Assembly (NCBI RefSeq): GCF_030463535.1 | Contig: NC_132888.1 | Coordinates: 973,772-1,037,771, forward strand | DNA from: Salminus brasiliensis | Lineage: Eukaryota > Chordata > Actinopteri > Characiformes > Bryconidae | Length of the DNA stretch: 64,000 bases | Direction: 5' to 3' | In this document: positions 1 to 13,889 of the stretch, one piece after another | How positions within the stretch are numbered: the stretch's first letter is position 1 | Layout of the letters: every line of letters begins with the position of its first letter | Position numbers and translations under genes: made by a program | Notes under the pieces: generated by a model | Told to the model about the DNA's origin: nothing | The model's input: the letters and a program-made list of their open reading frames with translations, nothing else | Database searches by the model: none

Positions 1-262
1 CCAGTACTTTTGGGATGAGTTGGGGATGATGAGGTTGGGTGGTGATCATCTATCCAACATCCTGACCTCACTAATGCTCTTGTCACTGAAGGCAATCAAA
101 TCCTCACAGCAATGTTTCTCCAGAATCTAGTAGAAAGTCTTCTTCTCTGGACAGTAGAGACAGTTACTCCAACAGAAGCAGGATCAGCTCTTTTAATACC
201 CTTGATTTCAGAAAAAACAGTGAATGAGCAGGTGTCCCAATACTTTTGTCGATATAGTGTAG
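1..262 (-). mobile_element. MITE family A, copy 1 (cut by window edge)
   Basis: Reverse-orientation copy of a roughly 500-bp non-autonomous element found about ten times here. It ends at the terminal motif seen in the other copies (complement of TATGGACAAAAGTATTGGGA). The internal block that reads [16 protein letters not shown] in other copies is on the minus strand. The other half lies outside the window. The terminal sequence matches that of the Tc1-like element at 8275-8927, so I infer Tc1/mariner mobilisation. Confidence 0.75.
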
Positions 263-316
263 GATTATGGGTCACTTTTACACAAACTAGAAGACCTTAG
301 TAAATGCTTTGCTTGG

Positions 317-348
<32 letters not shown>

Positions 349-703
349 TGGGCTTCTCTGTGGTGTGAGTTACGGTTAGCTGGCTCCAGAGTGTTGCGAG
401 TAGGTGTAGTGGATGAATCACCAGTGACTTTCTGCCCAGCGCAGAGCTTCAGCGCTGATGCTAATCTCATATGGACCGCTCAGCGCGGTGGGGCTGGAGT
501 GGGTTTGAGTTCACTCACAGCTCAGTCATGTGTAGGCATGTGCAGGAGAACGCTCACAATCCTACCTCTGCTAATACTGAACGAGCAGCTGCTTAGCATT
601 GCAGAAGGTAGATGATGCTCATTAGCTGCTGCTAGTTGTTAGTGATTACGGGGAGGAATACTCGCAAAGAAGGATTTTATATGGCTATTTAAAAAGACTA
701 CGG
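263..703. other. No gene seen; short (GT)n
   Basis: Contains a short GT microsatellite near 317-338 followed by a few GA units. The rest shows no recognisable coding, RNA or repeat signature. Confidence 0.5.
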
Positions 704-1505
704 CTACAGTATCCAGTGTTTCTGTGGTATCAGTGTTTCTGTGGTATCCAGTGTTTCTGTGGTATCCAGTGTTTCTGTGGTATCAGTGTTTCTGTGGTAT
801 CAGTGTTTATGTGGTATCCAGTGTCTCTGTGGTTCCAGTGTTTCTGTGGTTCCAGTGTTTCTGTGGTATCAGTGTTTCTGTGGTATCCAGTGTTTCTGTG
901 GTATCCAGTGTTTCTGTGGTATCAGTGTTTATGTGGTATCCAGTGTTTCTGTGGTTCCAGTGTTTCTGTGGTATCAGTGTTTCTGTGGTATCCAGTGTTT
1001 CTGTGGTATCCAGTGTTTCTGTGGTATCAGTGTTTCTGTGGTATCAGTGTTTCTGTGGTATCAGTGTTTATGTGGTATCCAGTGTTTCTGTGGTATCAGT
1101 GTTTCTGTGGTATCAGTGTTTCTGTGGTATCAGTGTTTCTGTGGTATCCAGTGTTTCTGTGGTATCAGTGTTTATGTGGTATCCAGTGTTTATGTGGTAT
1201 CCAGTGTTTCTGTGGTATCAGTGTTTCTGTGGTATCCAGTGTTTCTGTGGTATCAGTGTTTATGTGGTATCCAGTGTCTCTGTGGTTCCAGTGTCTCTGT
1301 GGTTCCAGTGTTTCTGTGGTATCCAGTGTTTATGTGGTATCCAGTGTTTATGTGGTTCCAGTGTCTCTGTGGTTCCAGTGTTTCTGTGGTTCCAGTGTCT
1401 CTGTGGTTCCAGTGTTTATGTGGTATCAGTGTTTATGTGGTATCAGTGTTCATGTGGTATCCAGTGTTTATGTGGTATCCAGTGTTTCTGTGGTATCCAG
1501 TGTTC
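704..1505. repeat. Minisatellite, 17/18-bp unit
   Basis: About 45 tandem copies of a 17- or 18-bp unit of the form GTATC(C)AGTGTTTCTGTG, with TTTCTG/TTTATG/TCTCTG variants. Open frames of about 270-300 aa occur in all three plus frames only because the unit lacks stops; they are not genes. Confidence 0.95.
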
Positions 1506-2363
1506 ATGGTTTCTGCTATTTACTCTCAGCATGTTGTTGTACTCCTAAACGACTGGTGCCCCCTACTGGGTCTGCCAGTGGATCAAATAAAACCACTAAC
1601 ATGCTAATAAAGAACGAATGCCAGTAGCTGGTTAGCAGTTTGAGAATCAGACCATTTAATGGGCCACTGTTAGTTTGCATTCACTGCTAGCCATGCTAGC
1701 ATTTTTGGGAGCGTTCCTTTAAGCCATTCCTCGGACTCTGTGGTGCAGCGTGACCGGGCGATTCCCTGAGTGTGAAATTGGTGGATTTTGGACTGAAAGA
1801 GAGAAGGACCTTATCTGTAAACATGTTTCAGTTTGTCCTCTCAGGGCTGGGCATGTGACCATCGCTAGCAGGGTGGACCGTCGGGTTCTCCGTAATCAGC
1901 TGGATGCCTGTTCCCCGTGGCCCTGTTTCAGGAGAGAAGCTCTTTCTCTGGACCGGAGCAGAACACAGCCATAAAACTCACTGTGACAAAAGGCAGCATT
2001 GTGCCAGACTTAACTTGGCCTTCCGTTGCCCATCTCCCCACTGCATGTCCTCATTTTTATCAGCTCTGATACTTCATGGCCACTGCTGGCCTGGTGCGGG
2101 ACGTTTCCCAGCCTTTATCTGCTGGAGTTATGACAGGAGTCCTACACGGGCATTACAGAGAGTTACTGTAGTGTAGGGAGGGTTTTTTAGGGTCAGTGTA
2201 AGCTGTCCTCTAATGGTAAGCCGTCCTATGTACCCTGTATTCATAATGCATTATAAGAGCATTAAGAGTGTGCGTTGGCACATATGGCATGCAGTACATA
2301 ATCACCTGAATAATGGCTCAGTTATTACAGCTATATGCATAACCCTTCATAAAGCAAGAGCAT
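1506..2363. other. Unclassified, no gene seen
   Basis: No splice-consistent coding exon, RNA gene or clear repeat recognised. It could hold an unrecognised 5' non-coding exon of palm1. Confidence 0.4.
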
Positions 2364-2718
2364 ACACTGCTCAGCCATAAGATTAGCACCACCTGCCTGA
2401 TGGTGACTAGGTCCACCTTATTGAAGGTGGCCTGCTGTGGTATCCGACACCAAGACTAACGTTAGTTGTGAGGTGGGCCGGGCCTCCATGAGCATCAGTG
2501 AGTGCCTTGGGTGCCCATGACCCTGTCAATGATACACCAGGTTCTGACCTTGGATCACTTTTGGTAGGGACTGACCACTGCCCTACTGGGAGAGAACACC
2601 CCACAAGACCTGCCTGATGTTCTGGTGGAGAGCCTCGACAGGCAGGAGCCACTGGACCCAGATCATCAGTGCTATTCACTTCAGCTGGCAGTGGTACTAA
2701 TGTAATGGCTGATCTGTG
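2364..2718. mobile_element. MITE family B, copy 1
   Basis: About 355 bp with imperfect terminal inverted repeats of about 26 bp: left end CACTGCTCAGCCATAAGATT, right end the complement of ACACAGATCAGCCATTACAT. The interior (ACCCCACAAGACCTGCCTGA, CAGGAGCCACTGGACCCAGA) recurs at 52859-53349. No coding capacity. Superfamily not assigned. Confidence 0.75.
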
Positions 2719-3110
2719 TGTGAAGTGTGTAAATGTCTTAATGCGTTATATTGTCCCCTGAAAATCTGCCCTAATGCTCTTATCTCATAATTATTGTAGT
2801 TGTTACATAAAAACCTTGTATCTGTTCTTCACTTTTCTCCATGAAGTGAATCTGCAGTTGTTCCTTATGTATCAGAATTTCTGTTGTTTTCGGAAATACG
2901 AGGGATTTGGAGATTTGCAGCAGCACTGTTCTATATTATTAGAGATAATTACTGTACTGTATCGTAGTAAGACAGCACTCCTGAAATAATAATCAATAAA
3001 ATAAATGTATTTATAATTCTGTTTTATTAATTTGCAGCTCTACAAACAAAACAGACAGTCTAAACACACGCAACCGGCTCGCTCTACTAGCTTAAACCTG
3101 ATCAACATGA
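2719..3110. other. AT-rich, no gene seen
   Basis: AT-rich sequence with AATAAA-like strings at about 2996-3003; nothing recognisable as coding. Confidence 0.4.
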
Positions 3111-3320
3111 TTGATCTCTGACCCCAAATACGGTTAGTCAGTGAACTAGAACTAGGGGCAGTGAGCACACACACCCCCAGAGCGGTGGGCAGCCAACTCA
3201 GAGAGAGTGAAGGGCCTTGCTCAAGGGCCCAACGGTGGCATCTTGCCGAGCCCGGGTATCGAACCCACAACCCTGTCATCAACAGCCCTCGCAACCATTT
3301 AGCAAGATTCTTGCATGGCA
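3111..3320 (-). mobile_element. tRNA-derived SINE, copy 1
   Basis: Minus-strand copy of a SINE also found near 7915, 11285, 22370 and 26375. On the minus strand it has a Pol III B-box-like GTTCGATACCC followed by CTCGGCAAGATGCCACC and the conserved GGGCCCTTGAGCAAGGCCC body. The head is diverged. Confidence 0.75.
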
Positions 3321-3395
3321 AACACTAGAACTTCATAGCAACCACCTGGTATACCAATCACTTTGAACTTAGACTGTCGTCAATCTTCCCTGCCA

Positions 3396-3819
3396 AATAT
3401 ACTATATAGACAAAAGTATTGGGACACCTGCTCGTTCACTGCTTCTTCTGAAATTAATTCTATTAAAATAGTTTCTGTTGGAGTAACTGTCTCTACTGTC
3501 CAGAGAAGAAGACTTTCTACTAGATTCTGGAGAAGCATTGCTGTGAGGATTTGATTGTATTCAGCAACAAGAGCGTTGGTGATTCCAAAAGTACTGGATG
3601 GAGCTCCTCCACCATCATTCCAGAGAACACAGTTCCTCCACTGCTCCACAGCTTCTCAATGCTGGGGGGCTTTATACCCCTCTAGCCCACGCCTGGTGTT
3701 AGGCAGCATTGAGCTCCAGAGGGTCCTATTCTATTGGCAGTACTTGGTAATGGATGCAGCTTAAAGTAGCTGAATGCATTTGTTAGAAGGGGTGTCCACA
3801 AATATGTGGACATAAAGTA
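3396..3819 (+). mobile_element. MITE family A, copy 2
   Basis: Nearly complete plus-orientation copy. It starts with ACTATATAGACAAAAGTATT and ends near GTGTCCACAAATATGTGGAC. It contains the family landmarks GGAGTAACTGTCTCTACTGT, GGGGGGCTTTATACCCCTCT and CCTATTCTATTGGCAGTACT. Confidence 0.85.
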
Positions 3820-4852
3820 AATCTACAGAGTCTCCACCACCACCACAGTAAAGAAATCAGGGTCAGTAGGTTTCTGTAGCGTGAGACTCGGTTCCACAGC
3901 CGGTTCCACTCTGACTGCGCTCGTCTCACTCTGCACCTTTCTGCTCACAGGGGCTGAATAAGGCGTGTTCAGTGAGAGCGGCTCTACATCTGCTGCTCGG
4001 TTGGGTGTGTAATCAAGGACACATAGCTCAGGTTCAGTCAGAGGCTTTGAATGTGCGACTATTCCTATTAATGAATTAATTTATTTCCTGTAGAGGAGGG
4101 CTTCCCTCAGGTTCAGCTTCATGCAGACGGTCTGGAATCAATTACGCAGGAATGTGAAAGGCTGTTAACGGCGCTGAGACTTACATGCCGCCCATAACTC
4201 CAGCCTCCTCCGCCGCTGCCTCGGTGTGGCCGGTACAGCCCCGCTCGTCTGTGCCGGTTTGTTTTTTCCGGGACTAAAGGAAAACAGCTTCCCATTACGC
4301 TATTGATCTGCTATCGAGCTGTTTTCCCTCCGCGGAGAGACGTGTAAAGCACGTTTTACAGCAGAGAGGCCTTCCTGGACACATTACACACTCCCAGGCC
4401 CACAGCTGGCCTTATTACTCGTACAGCAGCTGTCTGAACACTCAAACTGCTGCATGGAGATGGAGTAGAGAGCTGCTTTCCCTCACAGTCCAACACCTCC
4501 ACTATAGTAGGAAGGTCGGGAACTTGATTTCAGTGCCGAGACCGAAGTGTAGGTGTGATGATGTTTTATCATTATTATCATTATTGTGATAACTGTTATT
4601 ATTATGATAAGCAGTAACCTCTTCAGAGCGCACAGAGAGCAGAATTAGCCCTGTTTACCTGAACGAACTGCAGGGATTCTGATACTGAGAGTTTTTGACC
4701 ACCTTTACTGGTCATTTCTTCAGCTTGCTCCTTTCGGGGTGATCCATCGTGGATTCTGAGGTGTGTTTAGGGTCATTATCCTGCCCGTTCGTCCTCTTCC
4801 AACCCCAAAGCATGATCCATCCACCCCTATTCTGCACCCTGTTTCCTCTGAA
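3820..4852. other. Unclassified, no gene seen
   Basis: Moderately GC-rich around 4180-4400 (CTCCTCCGCCGCTGCCTCGG and similar), which could mark a 5' exon or promoter of palm1, but no core promoter or splice donor was decisive. Confidence 0.35.
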
Positions 4853-5264
4853 CACATTGACAAAAGTATTGGGACACCTGCTCATTCACTGCTTCTTTTG
4901 AAATCAAGGGTATTAAAAGAGCTGATGCTGCTTCTGTAGGAGTAACTGTCTCTACTGTCCAGAGAAGAAGACTTTCTACTAGATTCTGGAGGAGGATCAT
5001 TGCTGTGAGGATTTGATTGAATTCAGTGACTAAGAACGTTACTGAGGTCAGGACCTTGGATATTAAGTTCTGCACGGTTCTTCCACTGCTCCACAGCTCC
5101 TCAATGCTGGGGGGCTTTATACCCCTCTACCCCACGCCTGGCATTATTAGGCAGCATGGAGCCAATAGGGTCATGATGTCTATCTGCTCCACAGAGTCCT
5201 CTACAGGGAAGCTGAGTGTGTGCATTTGAATTGTTTGTTAGAACCTTGGACATGTAGTGCACTG
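4853..5264 (+). mobile_element. MITE family A, copy 3
   Basis: Plus-orientation copy ending about 75 bp before the first recognised palm1 coding exon (right end CTTGGACATGTAGTGCACTG). Internal parts shortened compared with the copy at 16276-16823. Confidence 0.85.
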
Positions 5265-5338
5265 TTGCTCGTTGCAGGACTTTCACTGAAATCCTCCAAC
5301 CTCAGTAACAATGCATGTGTTGTTGTTCTCTGTTGCAG

Positions 5339-5384
5339 GATGTCGGAGGCTTTGACACAGCAAGAGAGACTGCAGGCCATAGCT
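5339..5384 (+). CDS. palm1: palm1 coding exon with start codon
   Basis: Acceptor TCTGTTGCAG, then G and ATG; encodes MSEALTQQERLQAIA and ends at GTAAGT in phase 0. The near-immediate acceptor means the true 5' end of the transcript is an unseen upstream exon. Confidence 0.85.
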
Positions 5385-7961
5385 GTAAGTGCACAATCTC
5401 AACTGATGTGACCTGAAAGCCCCAAGAGAACAGAACACTGGGTTACTGAACGCTGGCCGGCGGGGCTGTTGTTGTGAATAGACTTTATATAATCAATGTA
5501 TCCAGGCTTCGGGCCTTCTGTCTTAACTGCTAATAAAGGTGTCATTAGTCTTCAGTGGCAGAGCTAGTGTTAACTAATCCTTTTCAATTCAGTGTATTTT
5601 CACAGGTGTGCACTCTAATGGACTTCTGTTCCTGTTCTTTTCCTGATTAATTGATTAATCAAAGTGATTATGGATTGACAAATCATTTATAGGAATCGTC
5701 TTCAGTTGCAGACCTAGTGTGAACTAATCCTGCTGATTTTTAATTCGGTTTATTTCAGCAGGTGTGAACGCTCTGCCTGAACTCAGGTGCAGACCAAATA
5801 ACTGAACAAACTTTTGCGGAATTTCTTTTCCTGAATAATCGATTTATTGAAATCGTAATCGATTGATCAATCAATGACAGAGATAGCCATTATTTATAGT
5901 CGTGGTGTAAACTAATGATTTTTAATTCAGTTTATTTTGACAGGTGTGAACACTCTGAAAACTAAAAAAAAAACACTTATGTGTACACTCTAGTGCACTT
6001 TTGAACACTTTTTTTATTTTCCTGATTAATCGATTGATTGAACTCATAATTGGCTGACTAATCATTTATAAGAATAGTCATTAGTTGCAGCCCTAGTATG
6101 AACTAATCCTGCTGATTTTTAATTCAGTGTATTTTGACAGGTGTGAACGCTGTGCCTGTACTCAGGTGCAGACCAAATAACTGGGGAACTTTTGCAGAAT
6201 TTCTTTTCTTGATTAATTGATGTATCGAAATCATAATTTATCGATCAATCAATGACAGAAATAGCCATTAGTTATAGTTGTAGTGGGAACTAATTATGCC
6301 ATTTTTTATTCAAATTAATTTGACAGGTGTGAACGCTCTAAGCTCTTATGTTTACACCCTGGAGAGCTTTTGCACTGTTTATTTTCCTTATTAATCAATT
6401 AATTGATTATGGAAATAGTCAGTAGTTGCAGCCCTAATAAAAATTTTAACTTTACAGCTGTGATATAAAACACTCCTGAATTCCAGTCAGAGACCTGTCC
6501 CGCCGGTGTGTAGAGCGTTTGCAGCTGTGTGTGAAGGCACTTTGCTGAATTATTGATGGAGATGAGGAGAGCCCTCGCAGAAACACTCGAACAGTCTTTA
6601 ACCCCGGCTCTTCTCTAATGTCAGACACGAGGTGTTTCCTGAGGGGCTGCCTTGGGCGAGTGTGTGTCTAGAATAGTCATTTGGTTTTTCCTCATTTTTT
6701 AGCCTTTTCCTGTCATTGTTGGAGTGGTCAGTGGAGTGATAGTGTGGTCAGTGGAGTGATAGTGTGGTAGGCTGCAGACCGTAGAGGTTTGACCCCGTCC
6801 AGTGGCAGCATGTCTGATTGAACTGACCGTGCATTAGTAATAAGAGCACTTCAGTTTGCTGATCAATTTCATACATCGACTCTTTCCAGTGAGTCAGCGA
6901 TCTGAATCCTATACAGTGAATTAGATACAGTCATATTGTGGTAAACCTTCAAAGCAAGCAGTCTTAATATAAAGCTATGCTATGATGGGTGTGCTGAGCG
7001 ATGCCCACTGCTAAAAGTAATGTCTCTGTAAGTGTAAACCTCTTAAATGCAGTCTAAAGATTATTATTAAAGATTGTTATAGAAATATAATAAGATTAAT
7101 GATCTAATTTCTAGCTTATTAGTACTTGTGATTTTATCATCTGAAATGGTCTTATTCTGTTGGCAGATAGTTTTGTGTAATTTTAGAAATGGATAAGATA
7201 ATTCATCGCGCCCATTTAGCTAATAGCAGTTTAGCCCCGCCTATTCAGCCTACAGCAGTTCAGCCCCACCCATTCAGCCTACAGTAGTTTAGCTGTGCTA
7301 ATTTAGTCTACAGCTGTTTAACCCCACCCATCAACCTGCAGCAGTTTAGCTTCTCTTATTCAGCCCACAGTAGTTATATGGATATGAAGGCTGAGTGTGA
7401 TCTGAGTCTGAGTCTTTCTCTGTCTCTCTGTCTGTCTCTGTGTTTCAGGAGAAGAGGAAGCGTCAGGCTGAGATAGAGAATAAGAGGAGACAGTTGGAGG
7501 ATGACCGCAGACAGCTACAGCACCTCAAGGTACCGAAACAGTGACTGAGATGGTATTTTAGCTCCTGGTCTTCCCCTACAGGTGGGGAGTGTAATTCACT
7601 TTCACTCCTCTGCAGTAAATACAAATCGGGCTTTGAGCGCCCCCTCATGGACAGCTGTACACATGCATTTCTGGACAGTGTGAGAGCTGCAGAAGCTTGA
7701 TCTGAAGGTGGAGCAGCATGTGGGCGGAGGCGGTAGAGTAACACTACAGGATTTTACTCTAATATGACTCTATGGGTTCTGCAGCGTTACACAGCAGTTC
7801 TGGAGAGAGGTTCTCCTCCTGCAGCTCCACCACCAAACCTCCACAGTGCAGTAGCAGCAGCAGCGCTCCGGCCCGGAGTGGGAATGACGGAGACGCCCTT
7901 CTCCCTGTTCAGTTCAGTCAGTGGAGTTGGCTGCCCACCGCTCATCGGCTGCCCCTAGTTC

Positions 7962-8012
<51 letters not shown>

Positions 8013-9427
8013 CAATACCACAGATGGGTCAAATGTGGAGGACACATTTTGCTGTACAGAGTACAGTGACAGATACCTGCGCCTTTTATTATTTTATATG
8101 ATTATTTTTTTAATTATTGGAATAATTTATAATCCAACTTTTTGAAAAACTAAGAGTCTTAGTTTTAGTTTTATAGTTTTAGTAAAACTACAGTGAGAAA
8201 CCTCTTGGGGGCGGGGTTGTTGGGGAGAGGGTGTTGCAGTCTTACCACTGTGGTCTAATCTACTGAATCATTTACACTATATGGACAAAAGTATTTGGAC
8301 ACACCTCTTAATCATGTAAGTTCAGGTGTGTGATTCAGTCCCGTTCAGCCACAGCTGTATAAAACCAGTCTCTAGCCCTACAGTCTGTCTTTCTTCCACA
8401 CATCAGTGAAAGAACGGGAGGTTCTACAGAGCTCACTGAACTCCAGCGTGGTTCTGTATGTAATAGGAGACACCGCTGCACCAACAACAACAAGTCAGCT
8501 GGTGAAATCTCCTCCTTCCTAGATCTTCCTCCATCAGCTGTGAGTGGTGTTATTATTGAACAGTGGAAGAGTTTAGGAGGAACAGCTCACAGAGAGCAGC
8601 TCAGCCACCGAGTGTCTGTCAGACCACGTAAAGTTACAGAGCGGGGTCAGGGCCGAGTGCTGAGCTCAGAGCAGAGTGCAGAAAAGCCTCCAACTGACTC
8701 AGTAACTGCAGCAGAGCTCCAGACCTGCTGCTGCTGGTAGAGCTGCAGAGGAGGACCAGCTCCAGAGTAATACAGCCTGTGGCCTGTTTAGAATGGAGTG
8801 TCAGAAAAGCCTCCAACTGACTCAGTAACTGCAGCAGAGCTCCATATTAATAATGCCTATGGGATTAGAATGGGAGGATAGAAAAGACATCTCCTGTAGG
8901 TGTCCCAATACATTTGTCCATATAGTGTATGTTCTGATGAGTTTATTGAAGTGTGTGTGTGTGTGTGTGTTTGTGCTGATGGAGATGTCTGTTGATGTCG
9001 TCATTCAGAGGGATCATTAAAAGCTCCAGGGATTGGCTGCCTGGGTGTGTCCTGCCTGAGACATGACTGTACCTACCCCCCCCCCCCCCCCACCCCCAGC
9101 GGGGCTGATCTATTTAAAGCCCCTCCACTGAGAGCTGTAACGTGAGAGTGAGGTTTGTGCATTTTGGAGTCACAGTAAGGGGGACGGGGGGCTTCCTGTT
9201 TTGAGGGACAGAGAAAAATCTGTATCCTCTCTCTGAGGGGGCGCTGAGCCGAGCCCCTCACACACCAGCTCAGCGAGTGTGACTGAAACGCCCACGTCCC
9301 AGCAGCAGCTTTAACCTTCTGGACTAAGAATGGAAGTCTTTGGAGCATTTAGGAGCATTTCTATTGGTCCATACATCATAAACTCTGACTCAGTATAAAG
9401 AACAACTGCACTAGAACTAGAGCAGGA

Positions 9428-9484
<57 letters not shown>

Positions 9485-9651
9485 ATGAGTAAACAGAGTG
9501 GGCTGTGTGTTTGGGGGCGGTCTCCGCTGATTTTACCTGCTATTGTCTTTTTTCACAGAGCTGTTTTACTCTGCTTCCTCCCGAGCGCGCTCAGACCCTT
9601 TATCCTCCCACCGGGCCGCCTGTGTGTGTGTGTATGGGTGTGTGTGTGTGT

Positions 9652-9710
<59 letters not shown>

Positions 9711-9918
9711 TGCGGTGATGTCAGCCTTACAGTCACTGTGCCAGAAAAGGAGAGCAGGGCGGGGGTCGCAGAGAGAGAGAGAGGGAGAGAGAGAGAGAGA
9801 GACTGGTCTGCATTTACTGTTGCTGACACAGAGTGTGTGTGTGTTTGTGTGTGTGTAATTATAATGATATTTGATAATGGCTGGAGTAACTCACTCTGAC
9901 TTGTAGTGTGTTGATCAC

Positions 9919-9974
<56 letters not shown>

Positions 9975-12900
9975 AAGGAAAGGTAGTGAGGAGAGAGAGA
10001 GGGTGGGGGAATAGAGAGAGAGAGAGAGAGAGAGAGATATGATGTCATCTGTATGAAGTAAAAAGAAATAATCCAGTTCTGTATTTTAACTCTTTCAGCT
10101 CTGCAGCAGTTGCTGCACTTTTGCTGCAATTACATTTCACACTGCAGTAAATTACAATCAATTACATCAGTAATTGAAAAACCTTTTTTTTATTTACATT
10201 CTGACTGTTTTTACACCCAGCTAAAGTGCACCAGAGTGTGCTGGTCCGTGTTCCTCCTTCAGGCGCAGTCATTGATTAGGCAGCTGATTCATTGGTTAAT
10301 CAGTGGGAGAAAATACGCCCCTTTCTAACATCACTGTGTTATGATTTCAGCCTTAGAGAAAGTTAGCAAATGGTCATCTTACTGGTCATCTTACTCCTTT
10401 GCTTGTGTGATGGTTCCTCTTCGTCTGCTGGCCTGAAGTGGTCACTCCCCTCCTTTGTTTGTATGGTCCTTTGAAGTTTCAACTATGAGGTGATCCAGCC
10501 ACCCCCTAATGTTGATAATACCTCACCTTCATCATCCACTTACCCCTCCTTAAACTCCTCCTCCTCATCTCAGTGTACTTTAACGCTGACAGTCTATGCC
10601 TTCTTTGGACTGGATCGAACTGGATTGGATCAGACTGGACTGGATCAAACTGCTGACAGACAGTTGATCAACTAAGCTGTGCCCATGTATGTGACCTGAC
10701 TCTCGAACCTGCCTCCTAGATGCCAAATTTCTGACATCAGGAAAAGAAAAGGTGCTGACACCTGTCAAAACGACATGACGAGTTCACACTACTGCAGAGA
10801 TCACTGGATTAGTTGGGATGAATTGGTTAGTGCAAATCTCTGGATTCACTCAAACCGAGGCCGTTCAGACAGACCGACTCTACGGTGGAGTGGAGTGAAG
10901 GCGTTCTCTTCAGGTATCAGGGATGATTCATACACAGGTACAGCAGGAGTTCATGGCAGTGAGTGGGGTTTTCTCTCTGAGGGTTAAGGAAGCTGATTAG
11001 CAGGTAAGATCTCTGTCACACAGAAGAGTCAGAATGACCCCACCTACTCTCCACACAGCGCAGAGCGCAAGTCTACACAGACAGCAGAGTCAGCACTACA
11101 GCACCTCCCTCAGACACACTGCTGAACTGCTGATCATCTCTCTGCTGTTGGGTCATCATTAGGGTCTGACCGAAAACCCATCAGACTGGTGATTAATTCA
11201 ATTAATTTTTAATAAATGAATGTGGGAACAGATGGATGGATGGGGTGGATAGAGATAGATGGGGAGGGAATAGATAGAAATAGGGTGGGCATTGGTAAAG
11301 GTGCACATATTTGTCACTGCACAGTGAAATGTGTCCTCCGCATTTAACCCATCTGTGGTAGTGAACACACACACTAGTGCACTAGGGGCAGTGAGCACAC
11401 ACTAACCCAGAGCGGTGGGCAGCCAACTCCAGCACCCGGGGAGCAGAGAGGGTAAAGGGCCTTGCTCAAGGGCCCAACAATGGCAGCTTGCCGAGCCCAG
11501 GAATCGAACCCACAACCCTGTTATCGATATCCCGGCCACCACTGCCCACAATGATATTGGTATGGGGATGGGGCTAGGTGGATATGGATGGATATTGGTA
11601 TGGGGATGGGTCTAGGTGGGTATCGGTATGGATGGTATGTGTATGTTTGGCTTGGTTTGGGAATGGTTGGGATGAGTATAATTGGGTATGGGTATGCATT
11701 GGTATGGAAGGGATTGGTGTGGATGTTGATGGGCTGTGATTCGGTCTGGGTATAGATGGTGATAGATATGGATGAGTGATGGAATGTATAGGGGTGGGTA
11801 TGGATGGTATGGGTAACTTTGGGTATGGTTGGGTATGAGTATGGATGATGATGGGTATAGATGGGTATGAGTTGATTGGTATAGGTACAGACAGGTAGGG
11901 TATAGATGGTTAAGGATGTGTATGTGTTTGGATATAGAATGGCTAAAGATGGTTTGTACTGAGGAGTATGAAATAAATGGATATGGAAGGGATTGGTATG
12001 GATGGGGATGGGGAGGGGTATAGATGGGTTTGGATATGGATAGTTGGGCATGGGTTTGAGTATGGATGATAATGGGTAATGGGTATATAATGTGTATATA
12101 TAATGTATAGGTATATCCAGATAGGGTATAGATGGGTATGAATGTGTATGTGTTTGGTTGGAGAATGGCTAAGAGTAAGGATGAGTATATAAGGGATGGA
12201 TATAAATTGGAATGGATGGGATTAATATGGATGTTTAAGGGTATGAGTTGGTATGGAAAATGGGATGGACGGGCATGAATCGGTCAATCAGATGAATCAA
12301 TCAGATGAATCAGATGAGTATAGATGGGGATGGGTGGGACATGGTATGGAGATGCATGTGGATGGGGATTGAATGTATAGGGATGGGTGTAGCTGGGTAA
12401 AGGTATTGATGAGCACTGGCTGGTGTGGGTGGGGATGGATTTGGATGGTATGGACTTTAACGCATATGAAAGGAGATGTATATGGGTTTGAATAGGTTTG
12501 AATAGGTGCCGTTGGTCATGGGTATAGATGGGTAAGGGTACAAAGGGATATATGGATAGATAGGTGTGTATTGGGCTGATATTGGCAGAAAAGGCACGTA
12601 CTCTTACTGTGATGGATAAGTGGTCCAGTGGGTTGGAGAGGGTTTGAGGGATTTAAGCATGATAGCCTACCATTAGATGCTCACCTTAATTGAGGAACTT
12701 CAATTAAATACAGCTTAGAAGCTTTAAAGTCCTTGAGATTCGAATATCTGCACTCATATCAGCAAGGAATAGAAATGCACGATGGCCTGAGGAGGTAGAA
12801 CACTGAGCTGTTTATTGATATAGAATTGAAAGAGCGCTGATACTTTCGATACCCTGTGAGGCACTAATGTGGTCCAGAATCCCCTGACAGGATGCTTTAT

Positions 12901-13760
12901 CTGGCGCCGGCCGTAATGCTTCCCTCTGCAGATATGTGCAGGCAGTGCATTAGCTGAATGCCTAAAGTGAGAAAGGATAAAGGTGCAAAGGTAAAGAAGC
13001 TAATGGACAGCAAATGGTCATGTGCTAGTGTCATCGGGAAAGATGATAAATGGCCTAGATGGCTGGACATCTACTTAGGGTCCTCCACAGGGAGTTAGAG
13101 CATGTTGGAGTTGGGAGATTAATAATGCTAGATACGCTCTCTGTGAAAAGTTTGTGGACTGCAGAGAACCTCAACACCACGCCATTAATCCAGCGTTCAG
13201 TCCTGGATTATGTGAACACTGGTAATTATTTGGACTACTGGTATAACTGAAGTTGACAAAGTTATTCACTTATGATTTGGAGTAAACCACCTCACCTGTC
13301 AAGCATGGTGGAGGTAGTGTTATGGTGTGGACATGAATCGCTGCCAGTGGAAGTGTATTCTTTGAAAATGTGACCGCTGACATCATCAGCAGGGTGAGTC
13401 TGTGAAGTGAGGAGGGCTGTATTATCCACTCAGGTTTAACCAAATGCTTCACTGAACTGAAATGATCTGCAGTGGCCAATAGCCAATCACCTGATGGCAG
13501 TCAATCAGCTCCAACAAAGACCTGGCAGAGCATCACCGTATTAGAAACCCAGGATCTGGTGATGTCTCTGGGTTTCAGACTTCAATGAAAAATAATTTCA
13601 TATATATTGGTTAGTTTTGTTTTGTGAAAATATAGTCCAAATATTTATGGACTAAACTGTATATGCCAGTAATTGCAGGATCTAGAACTCCAGGATCCAG
13701 AGCCTAGTTATAAAGAACTAGAGTTCTAGTAAAGTGTACTAACTAACAGGGGTAAAATTA

Positions 13761-13804
<44 letters not shown>

Positions 13805-13835
13805 AGACTCAATCTGCTCAACCACACCGTGTTTT

Positions 13836-13889
<54 letters not shown>

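Noticed and set aside
716..1627. Three overlapping plus-strand frames of about 270-300 aa
   Set aside because: All three frames are open because the 17/18-bp repeat lacks stop codons; typical minisatellite artefact.
3380..3649. Recurring small proteins ([16 protein letters not shown] and reverse)
   Set aside because: They are translations of MITE A copies; the same sequence recurs about ten times and never forms a conserved full-length frame.
9505..10129. Low-complexity frames rich in Cys-Val or Ser-Leu
   Set aside because: Translations of (GT)n and (GA)n microsatellites.
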